Shown here: one piece after another, positions 1 through 6,188 of the stretch
Layout of the letters: each line of letters starts with the position of its first letter
How positions within the stretch are numbered: the stretch's first letter is position 1
Translations under genes and position numbers: made by a program
The notes under the pieces: generated by a model
Seen by the model: only the letters and a program-made list of their open reading frames with translations
The model's database searches: none
What the model was told of the DNA's origin: nothing
Assembly (NCBI GenBank): GCA_049194865.1
Contig: JBLZWL010000022.1
Span: 62,001 to 126,000, forward strand
From: Myxococcus terminator_A
Lineage (GTDB): Bacteria > Myxococcota > Myxococcia > Myxococcales > Myxococcaceae
DNA: 64,000 bases
Direction: 5' to 3'

Positions 1-869
1 TCCGGTCCGAAGCTGGCGAGCAGCGTCCTCATCTGAGTCAGGGGCAGGGAGGGAAGGTTCTCGGGGACGAGATGGCGCATTCCCTTGGGTGGTGGCGGCA
101 CGTCCTCCACGTCGAAGAGGTGCGTGCCCGTCAGCAGCTCCACGAGCAGCACGCCCAGGCTGAAGACGTCGGAGCGCGGAGACAGAGGGGCACGATCCAG
201 GTACTCGGGCGAGGCATAGGCGACGTCGCCCCTCACCAGACTGGCGGGCGACTCGGTGCGCCCCACCAGCAACGAATAGGACGCGCCGAAGTTGGCCAGC
301 TTCACCTCTCCGTGCGCACCCACGAAGACATGCCGGGGATTGACGTCGCGGTGGATGATGCCAAGCGGCTTGCCGTCCTCCCCCCTTAACGTGTGGGCGT
401 AGTGCAGGGCTTCCGCCAGTTCGCCCCCCGTGTAGAGGGCGAAGGCTTCCGAGACGGGCTTGCCGCGCAGCACCCCAGCGTTCACCAACGTCTCCAGCGA
501 GGGGCCGTCCACGTACTCCATGACGACGTGGGGCGCGTCCTCGTGAATCTTCAGGTGGAACACCTGGGCGATGCCGGGATGGTTGAGGCGGAAGGCCAGC
601 TGAATCTCATCGGAGAGCCGCTTGCGCTCCGTGTACGTCGCGGGGCTCGGCAGACGCCGCACAAGGCATAGGCCCGGAAGCGTCTCCTCCTGCGCGTAGC
701 GGTGGGCCACCAGCAGCGTGTCTCCTGTCTGCATGTGGGCCAGTTCGCGGACGGCCTCATACCGGACGCCTCCTACTTTGAAGAGGGGCTGGGGCGCATG
801 CGGAGTCGGGGGATAGGACTTGCGACGTGACTTGGGGAGGGTACTGCCACTGTCCGTAGAGGGAGGCAT
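1..869 (-). CDS. Ser/Thr kinase-like protein, probable pseudokinase (3' end off window)
   Basis: About 289 residues are visible from an ATG at 869; the C-terminus lies beyond the left edge. The fold is a Hanks-type kinase, with an N-terminal low-complexity stretch of about 30 residues, a beta3 strand, an alphaC glutamate (DEIQLAFRLNHP) and an activation-segment SPEYL. Key residues are changed: the VAIK lysine is Arg (CLVRRL), the catalytic loop reads HRDVNPRH, so the metal-binding Asn is His, and DFG is NFG. Of the catalytic set, the HRD Asp and the alphaC Glu survive. In this superfamily loss of the DFG Asp plus the loop Asn usually abolishes phosphotransfer, so a scaffold or allosteric role is inferred. 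The unseen C-terminus could add a sensor domain. Confidence 0.85.
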   Translation of the reverse strand, partial: MPPSTDSGSTLPKSRRKSYPPTPHAPQPLFKVGGVRYEAVRELAHMQTGDTLLVAHRYAQEETLPGLCLVRRLPSPATYTERKRLSDEIQLAFRLNHPGIAQVFHLKIHEDAPHVVMEYVDGPSLETLVNAGVLRGKPVSEAFALYTGGELAEALHYAHTLRGEDGKPLGIIHRDVNPRHVFVGAHGEVKLANFGASYSLLVGRTESPASLVRGDVAYASPEYLDRAPLSPRSDVFSLGVLLVELLTGTHLFDVEDVPPPPKGMRHLVPENLPSLPLTQMRTLLASFGP

Positions 870-930
870 GAGTCCGCGGGAGCAAGAGGGGTAATGCACT
901 GACACTCCCGAGGATTCTTTGCGGCAATCA

Positions 931-963
931 CCTGAAAAGTCCATGACTCATGGACTTTTCAGG
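931..963. repeat. Perfect 15-bp inverted repeat, 3-base loop
   Basis: Bases 931-945 are the exact reverse complement of 949-963, with ACT between. It sits between the end of the histidine kinase gene and the start of the kinase-like gene, both minus strand. Neither flank has a T-run, so it is either a Rho-independent-like terminator of the type common in GC-rich genomes or a palindromic operator for the downstream kinase-like gene. Confidence 0.8.
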
Positions 964-1021
964 TTCCATCCCTCAACGGACGAGCTGCGCCCTCCGGATG
1001 GAGGCGACGCACCTGGCCAGA

Positions 1022-2647
1022 TCAAGCGCCCGCGCAGGCCGCCTTCACCAGGGGCAACGCGAAGGAGAAGCGCGCCCCGCCGGACGCGGCGTTCTCCGCC
1101 CAGATGCGTCCACCATGCGCCTCGACGATGTTGCGGCAGATGGCCAGGCCCATCCCCAGCCCGCTCGCCTTGGTGGTGAAGAAGCTCTGGAAGAGTCGCT
1201 CGTGGTGCTCCAAGGGAATGCCCGGCCCCGAGTCCTGGAGCTCGAAGCGCAGCTCCCCTTCCCCTGTGAACGTGCGAAGGTGGAGCGTGGGCCGAGGGCA
1301 CTCCGCGCGCTTCATCTCCTGCATGGCATTGAGCGCCAGGTTGACGATGATCTGCTGGAGCTGCACGCGGTCCGCCTCGATATCCGGGAGGCCCTCGGCC
1401 AGCTCGAAGCGCAGGTCGACGTCATGCGCCGACAGCTCGTGACGGAGGAACTGGACGGCCTCCTCGACGACCTGATTGGGCGACAACCGGCGCGCCTCCG
1501 AGCCCTTGTTGGAGGCCATGGCGCGGATGCGAGCGATGATGTCGGCGGCGCGCCGCGCATCACTCACCATGTTCGCGTGGATGGCGCGCACCTCGTCCAG
1601 GTCCGGCACGGGCCGAGACAACCAGCGCACTCCCGCCGCACCGTTGGCCGCGATCGCCGCCAGCGGCTGATTCACCTCGTGGGCGATGGACGCCGTCAGC
1701 TCGCCCAGCACCGACAGGCGTGACGCGTGCGCGAACTCGCTCTGCAGCGCCCTCACCTCCCGCTCGGCCGCCACTCGGGCCGAGAAGTCGATGACGCCCA
1801 CGAGGACGGGGCCACGGCCATGGTGCCCGGGCGGCCAGCAGACGGTGAACAGCGCCTCGAAGAGCTTCCCGTCGAGGGTGCTCAGGCGCGTCTCCCGCGA
1901 CAGTCCCGGCAGGCGCCGCACCGCGGCCAGCAGGCTCTCCGCGTAGACAGCGCGGCTCTCCCGGGGCCAGAACGCGGCCACCGTGCCACCCACCAGCTCC
2001 TCGCGACTCTTCGCGCCGAACAGGGAGACCGTCTTGTCATTGACGTCGACCACCCGAGTCACGTCGATGGCCGCGTCGATGAACTCGGGGTGGGCCTCGA
2101 AGTAGCCACGGAAGTCCTCGACGCCCTGCTGCGCCAGCTCGGCCAGCATCCCGCGCACGGCCGAGAAGTCGAGCTCCCAGAACGACGCCGCCATGGCCTG
2201 GAACAGGTTGCGATAGCGGTGCGCCTGGAGCCGGGACTCCAGCTCGATGTCGCTCAGGCTCGTGATGTCGCGGCCATATTCGACAATCGAGACGGGCTTC
2301 CCGTCCGCGACGGGCTGCACCTTCCAGCGGACATCGATGCGCCGGCTCTCGCCAGACGCGGTGGTCCGCTTCAGCTCCCCTTCCCAGTGCCCCTGCTCCA
2401 GCAGGTGCCGCTCCAGACTCGCCCGCATCGTCGGGTGGTGGCTGCCCAGGTGCTCGTGGAGGTCCCTGCCCACCATGGCCTCGCGCGAGTAGCCATAGAG
2501 CGCCTCGGAGGCCTTGTTCCACAGGAGGACCTTGCCGCTCACGTCACGGACGATGACGCTCTCGGACACGCCATCGAGCAGTGCTTCGAGGAGGCCCGAT
2601 GGGCCCTGCCACGCCTCTGCGGCCAGTGACGTGTTTGCTTCGGGCAT
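1022..2647 (-). CDS. PAS-domain sensor histidine kinase (FixL/NodV-like)
   Basis: 541 residues with no membrane segment, so probably cytoplasmic. A PAS domain covers about 18-130, a second PAS-like region about 145-275, and HisKA carries the phospho-accepting His in AHEVNQPLAAI (about residue 320). That H-box form is typical of FixL, NodV and DctB kinases. HATPase_c follows with an N-box (IVNLALNAMQ), DSGPGIP and GLGMGLAI. It is the last gene of a three-gene minus-strand set after a FixJ-type regulator and a lone receiver. GGAG lies 7 bases before the ATG. The signal is unknown; no haem-binding His could be assigned, so oxygen sensing is not claimed. Confidence 0.92.
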   Translation of the reverse strand: MPEANTSLAAEAWQGPSGLLEALLDGVSESVIVRDVSGKVLLWNKASEALYGYSREAMVGRDLHEHLGSHHPTMRASLERHLLEQGHWEGELKRTTASGESRRIDVRWKVQPVADGKPVSIVEYGRDITSLSDIELESRLQAHRYRNLFQAMAASFWELDFSAVRGMLAELAQQGVEDFRGYFEAHPEFIDAAIDVTRVVDVNDKTVSLFGAKSREELVGGTVAAFWPRESRAVYAESLLAAVRRLPGLSRETRLSTLDGKLFEALFTVCWPPGHHGRGPVLVGVIDFSARVAAEREVRALQSEFAHASRLSVLGELTASIAHEVNQPLAAIAANGAAGVRWLSRPVPDLDEVRAIHANMVSDARRAADIIARIRAMASNKGSEARRLSPNQVVEEAVQFLRHELSAHDVDLRFELAEGLPDIEADRVQLQQIIVNLALNAMQEMKRAECPRPTLHLRTFTGEGELRFELQDSGPGIPLEHHERLFQSFFTTKASGLGMGLAICRNIVEAHGGRIWAENAASGGARFSFALPLVKAACAGA

Positions 2648-2704
2648 CCGCGCGCTCCGACCTGGGTCCTGGGAGAGCTCCGCAGCAGACCTTCGAGGCG
2701 CGGC

Positions 2705-3070
2705 TCATGCAAGCGCGCGTTCGACACAGGCGATGAAGTCCTCACTGTCAAACGGTTTGCGCAGGAGACAGGCCGGCTTGCAGGCCTTCGCGCGCTCCAG
2801 CACCGCCGCGTCCGTCTTCGCGGTGATGATGATGACGGGCACCGTGGAGCCTCGCGCGTCGAGTTCCCGCTTGAGGTCGATGCCGCTCATGCCCGGCATC
2901 TGGATGTCGGTGATGAGGAGGTGCGTGCGCGCCAGCTCGCCCGACTCCAGGAAGGCCTCGGCGCTGTCGAAGGCCAGGGCCTTCCAGCCATAGGAGCGCA
3001 GGAGGTTGACCACCGCCGTGCGCACCGACGCGTCATCGTCGACGACGGAGAGGAGGGAGTCGGGCGACAT
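2705..3070 (-). CDS. Single-domain response regulator (receiver only)
   Basis: 121 residues, all receiver domain: acidic pocket VVDDD near residue 11, phospho-acceptor Asp in LITDIQMPG (about 54), Thr in IIITAK and Lys in LRKPF. There is no output domain. It lies 9 bases after the FixJ-like regulator gene and 57 bases before the kinase gene, so it is most likely a competing phosphate sink or intermediate for the same kinase. Its sequence type is that of FixJ receivers. Confidence 0.93.
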   Translation of the reverse strand: MSPDSLLSVVDDDASVRTAVVNLLRSYGWKALAFDSAEAFLESGELARTHLLITDIQMPGMSGIDLKRELDARGSTVPVIIITAKTDAAVLERAKACKPACLLRKPFDSEDFIACVERALA

Positions 3071-3079
3071 GGCTCGGGC

Positions 3080-3730
3080 CTAGGGCTTTCGCGCCGGGAG
3101 TGCGGACGGAGGCGGCGTCTTGGTCAGCTTCAGCGCCTCGGCCATGCGCACCAGGTCCGCCAGCGAGTCCGCCTTCATCTTCCGCATCGCGGAGCCTCGG
3201 TGAATCTTGACGGTGATTTCCCGCAGGTTCAGCTCGCCGGCCACCTGCTTGTTGAGCAGTCCGGCCGTCACCAGCGTCATCACCTGTTGCTCGCGCGGAG
3301 TCAGGCTCGCGAAGCACTTCCTCACGTCCGCCAGGCCCTCGCGCTGGGCGCGCTGTCGGCGGTGACGCTCCACCGCCACCGCCACGGCGTCCAGCAGGTC
3401 CTGCTCGCGGAAGGGCTTGGGCAGGAAGTCCACGGCCCCCGCCTTCATCGCCCGCACCGACATGGGGATGTCCCCGTGGCCGGTCATCATGATGACTGGC
3501 AGGTCGATACCCAGCGACTCGAGCTGGTCCTGGAACACGAGGCCGCTCATCCCTGGCAGCCGGACATCGAGCAGCAGACACCCGGGAGCATCTTCCCGCT
3601 TCGCGTCCAGGAAGGTGCGGACCGCGTCGTGGGCCTGGGCCTTCATCCCCACCGAGCGGAACAACGACTGCAATGCCGTCCGCAACGAGGTGTCGTCGTC
3701 GATGATGTGGATGACGGCGTCCTCGCCCAT
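3080..3730 (-). CDS. FixJ/NodW-family response regulator (receiver plus LuxR HTH)
   Basis: 216 residues: receiver about 5-120 (IDDDTS, LLDVRLPGMSG, MMTGHGD, LPKPF) and a LuxR-type HTH about 135-200 (LTPREQQVMTLVTAGLLNKQVAGEL, given here only as the start of the GerE helix region). It should activate transcription when phosphorylated by the kinase encoded two genes downstream. It is the first gene of the set. A TATGAT and a TATACT lie in the roughly 55 bases between its start and the next gene upstream, but no convincing -35 was found. Targets are unknown. Confidence 0.93.
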   Translation of the reverse strand: MGEDAVIHIIDDDTSLRTALQSLFRSVGMKAQAHDAVRTFLDAKREDAPGCLLLDVRLPGMSGLVFQDQLESLGIDLPVIMMTGHGDIPMSVRAMKAGAVDFLPKPFREQDLLDAVAVAVERHRRQRAQREGLADVRKCFASLTPREQQVMTLVTAGLLNKQVAGELNLREITVKIHRGSAMRKMKADSLADLVRMAEALKLTKTPPPSALPARKP

Positions 3731-3785
3731 GGGAGGAACTTGTCATGGCGGCGAACGGAGCCGCAATCATACGTGAGTATAGGGC

Positions 3786-4268
3786 TCAGCCTCCCACCAT
3801 CTTCAGGAAGCGCCGCTGCATCTCCTCCGGAGACACCTCCTCGATGCGCTTGGAGAGGGACCAGCGGTGGCCGAACGGGTCCTGGATGTGGGCCACGCGG
3901 TCGCCGTAGAACTCGTCGGTGATGGGGCGCTCCAGCACGGCTCCAGCGGCGATGGCGCTTTGGGCCATCCCGTCCACGTCATCGACCGAGAGGTTGAGCA
4001 GGCTCGTCGCCCCTCCCCGGCTCTGCGGCCCGACGATTCCGTACTCCGGATACTCATCCGCGATGGACAGCACCACTCCGCCCAGGAGCAGCTCCGCATG
4101 GCCCAGACGTCCGGAGGGCTCCACCAGCCGCATCCGCTCCTCGGCGCCGAAGACCTGGGAATAGAACGTGAGCGCGGCGGTCGCGTTCTTCATCACGAGC
4201 TGGATGCCCAGCCGAGGCTGCGGGGACACGTCCTTCTTCATGTCCGCCGTGGTGTCGGGCTTCATCAC
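3786..4268 (-). CDS. VOC-superfamily protein (PhnB/glyoxalase-like)
   Basis: 160 residues of the vicinal-oxygen-chelate fold, with two beta-alpha-beta-beta-beta halves: RLGIQLVMKNATAALTF starts the first and LLNLSVDDVDG the second, ending in QDPFGHRWSLS. This is the PhnB/YdcJ-like branch often annotated as a glyoxalase or bleomycin-resistance protein. Substrate cannot be read from sequence. AGGAGG lies 6 bases before the first of two ATGs, which fixes the start. Probably its own transcription unit, since 55 bases separate it from fixJ-like downstream. Confidence 0.88.
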   Translation of the reverse strand: MMKPDTTADMKKDVSPQPRLGIQLVMKNATAALTFYSQVFGAEERMRLVEPSGRLGHAELLLGGVVLSIADEYPEYGIVGPQSRGGATSLLNLSVDDVDGMAQSAIAAGAVLERPITDEFYGDRVAHIQDPFGHRWSLSKRIEEVSPEEMQRRFLKMVGG

Positions 4269-4461
4269 GAACCTCCTGGTTCAAGGGTGGATACCCACAG
4301 TCTGCCCATGGCGCGCGCTCGGGGATTGGAAGAAATGCACCTGACGTGAGGAAGCCATGATGTCGCCGTGATGCGGCGGCAACGCCTCCCGGAGTCTGCT
4401 GCTTCCAGGCCCGCGTCCCTGGCGGCTCGCCGGTCCGACACCGCTCTTTCCCGAGGTCCCC

Positions 4462-5487
4462 ATGCTGTCTCTTCGAGTGAGTCCGCGAGGCATCGCGTGG
4501 CTCGCGGTGCTTCTCTGCATCACGGCGGTGAACCCCGCCTGGGCGGACATCCCAGGTGAGGAGGGCTTCACCTACGTGACGTCGTGTGGTTTCGCGATGG
4601 AGAGGGATGGGCCAGGGGTGCCGTACGAGGAAGGGGGGGAGCGGAACGCGCCCCTTTTGCTTGATCGCTCGGAAGCGCTCATGGAGGACGGCTCCGTCGA
4701 GATCCGCCTGGAGAGCTTGGACAGGGACGACGACACGCTGACGTTCTCGCTGGTGGAGCTGCCACGCCACGGCCGGCTCTCGGGCACGACCCCCTTCCTC
4801 GTGTACACGCCCCACCCCGACTTCCACGGCGAGGACTACTTCACGTTTCGCGCGAGTGATGGGGAGACCGAGTCGCCTTCCGCCAAGGTGTCCTTCTCAG
4901 TCAAGGCGGTCAACGACGCCCCTATAGCCATGTCTCGCGAGGTCACCGTGTCCGCGGAGGGCTGGATGGAGCTGGAGTTGGAAGGCCGGGACGTGGAGGG
5001 AGACACCCTCACCTTCGAGCTGCTCGAAGGCCCCTCACAGGGAGAGCTCGAAGGCGCCTTGCCCCGTGTCGTGTACCGGCCCAGGGCGGGCGCATCGCGC
5101 GAGGACACCTTCACGTTCGCGGTCAGCGATGGAGAGCACACCACCTGCGCCACGGTGACCCTGCACATCATGCCCGTGAGTCCCTCCCCCATCGCGAAGA
5201 ACAAAACCCGGCTCACGATGACGGCGAGCGAGCAACACTCCGTCCTGCGCGAGGCCCGCGATGCAGAGCAGGATGCACTGACCTATTCAGTGAGCACGCG
5301 CCCTGACTCAGGCGAGCTGCTCGTCGTGGCGCCCGCGCTGACAAGCCAGGCGGGTCCAGGCGTCGAGGACGTCGCCCCGCCGCTGTTGCTGGCGCTCGGC
5401 GCCCTGGGCCTGCTTGTCCGGCGGCAATCGCAACTCCGCTGCGCGAAGGCCGTCGAGCTCCGCCCCAAGCTGAGAATGCGAGCCTGA
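4462..5487 (+). CDS. Secreted cadherin-like tandem-repeat protein with degenerate C-terminal anchor
   Basis: 341 residues. Residues 1-28 form a signal peptide ending NPAWA. Two complete cadherin/Ig-like repeats follow (about 70-150 and 160-240), each with the D-x-x-x-D-x-LTF...G-x-L...Y-x-P...F-x-F-x-V-S-D-G pattern of calcium-binding adhesin repeats. A third starts (DAEQDALTYSV) but breaks off after about 25 residues. The C-terminus has PPLLLALGALGLLVRRQ, the hydrophobic-plus-Arg half of a MYXO-CTERM sorting tail, without the Cys motif that normally precedes it and with an extra 17-residue extension. Role inferred: surface or periplasmic adhesion. GAGG lies 5 bases before the ATG. Confidence 0.8.
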   Translation: MLSLRVSPRGIAWLAVLLCITAVNPAWADIPGEEGFTYVTSCGFAMERDGPGVPYEEGGERNAPLLLDRSEALMEDGSVEIRLESLDRDDDTLTFSLVELPRHGRLSGTTPFLVYTPHPDFHGEDYFTFRASDGETESPSAKVSFSVKAVNDAPIAMSREVTVSAEGWMELELEGRDVEGDTLTFELLEGPSQGELEGALPRVVYRPRAGASREDTFTFAVSDGEHTTCATVTLHIMPVSPSPIAKNKTRLTMTASEQHSVLREARDAEQDALTYSVSTRPDSGELLVVAPALTSQAGPGVEDVAPPLLLALGALGLLVRRQSQLRCAKAVELRPKLRMRA

Positions 5488-5511
5488 GCACGCTCCGCAC
5501 CATGCCTGGGT

Positions 5512-5586
5512 GGCTTCATGCCCGCCAATCCCTAACTCAATGCCACCGCCCTGGACATCCCAGGCGTGGCACACAAGGACGGCGAC
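5512..5586 (+). promoter_or_regulatory. Conserved leader of first cold-shock gene
   Basis: About 75 bases that recur almost unchanged before the second cold-shock gene (5847-5921). The shared part includes ATCCCTAAYTCAATRCC, a small hairpin CCTGG-acatc-CCAGG and GGCGTGGCACAC just before the ribosome site. Conservation of non-coding sequence suggests a 5' UTR or promoter with a shared cold-shock control. Confidence 0.6.
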
Positions 5587-5787
5587 ATGCAGACGGGAAC
5601 CGTGAAGTTCTTCAACGAGACCAAGGGGTTCGGCTTCATCACTCCGGATGAAGGAGGCACGGACGTGTTCGTGCATTTCTCCGCCATCAACCCGGACGCC
5701 AAGACCCTCCGTGAAAACGACAAGGTCGAGTTCGAGGTCGAGCAGGGAAAGAAGGGCACGATGGCGGCGAACGTCAGGCTCATCTAG
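5587..5787 (+). CDS. Cold-shock protein (CspA family), first copy
   Basis: 66 residues from ATG 5587 (MQTGTVKFF), the family's usual length. It is an OB-fold RNA/DNA chaperone with RNP1 KGFGFI and RNP2 VFVHF. An in-frame GTG 21 bases upstream would add MAHKDGD, but those bases are part of the duplicated leader, and AAGGA lies 8 bases before the ATG, so the shorter start is chosen. It is followed by its own hairpin, then the paralogue. Confidence 0.95.
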   Translation: MQTGTVKFFNETKGFGFITPDEGGTDVFVHFSAINPDAKTLRENDKVEFEVEQGKKGTMAANVRLI

Positions 5788-5815
5788 GTGGGGCCCCTCC
5801 CAAGCAGAGCATACG

Positions 5816-5842
5816 AGACTGGGGGCGCCTTGCTCCCAGTCT
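5816..5842 (+). terminator. Hairpin after first cold-shock gene
   Basis: AGACTGGG (5816-5823) pairs with CCCAGTCT (5835-5842) across an 11-base loop, 28 bases after the stop. There is no T-run. It probably separates the two cold-shock transcripts. Confidence 0.5.
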
Positions 5843-5846
5843 GGAT

Positions 5847-5921
5847 GGATTCATCCCATCCATCCCTAATTCAATACCAACTCCCTGGACATCCCCAGGC
5901 GTGGCACACGAGGACAGCAGC
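5847..5921 (+). promoter_or_regulatory. Conserved leader of second cold-shock gene
   Basis: Near copy of the 5512-5586 leader, including the CCTGG...CCAGG hairpin and the GGCGTGGCACAC element directly before the coding start. See the finding on the duplicated cold-shock units. Confidence 0.6.
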
Positions 5922-6125
5922 ATGAAGACGGGAATCGTGAAGTGGTTCAACGACAGCAAGGGCTTTGGCTTCATCACTCCGGATGACGGAGGCGAGGACG
6001 TGTTCGCGCATCACTCCGCCATCAACGCGGACGGCTTCAGGTCTCTCGCTGAGAATCAGCGGGTCGAATTCGAGGTGACGAAGGGGCCCAAGGGGCTGAA
6101 CGCGCAGAACATCAGGCCGCTCTAG
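5922..6125 (+). CDS. Cold-shock protein (CspA family), second copy
   Basis: 67 residues from ATG 5922 (MKTGIVKWF). RNP1 is KGFGFI; RNP2 is VFAHH, with His where the first copy has Phe, a known family variant that may alter nucleic-acid stacking. It is a tandem paralogue of the gene at 5587, with the same spacing to a copied leader, so the pair arose by duplication of the complete unit and then diverged. An upstream in-frame GTG would add MAHEDSS and is rejected for the same reason as in the first copy. Confidence 0.95.
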   Translation: MKTGIVKWFNDSKGFGFITPDDGGEDVFAHHSAINADGFRSLAENQRVEFEVTKGPKGLNAQNIRPL

Positions 6126-6145
6126 GAATGCCCCGAATAGACCCG

Positions 6146-6173
6146 GCCAGCCCTCGGAAGCTCGAAGGCTGGC
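6146..6173. terminator. Convergent-gene hairpin
   Basis: GCCAGCC (6146-6152) pairs with GGCTGGC (6167-6173) in the 63-base gap between the second cold-shock gene (plus) and the lytic transglycosylase (minus). It could serve both directions. Confidence 0.45.
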
Positions 6174-6188
6174 GATGGGCTCGAGCCC

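Noticed and set aside
5566..5586. GTG start that would add MAHKDGD to the first cold-shock protein (and MAHEDSS to the second)
   Set aside because: The bases belong to the duplicated leader, with a ribosome site just before the ATG, and CspA proteins begin at the MxTG position.
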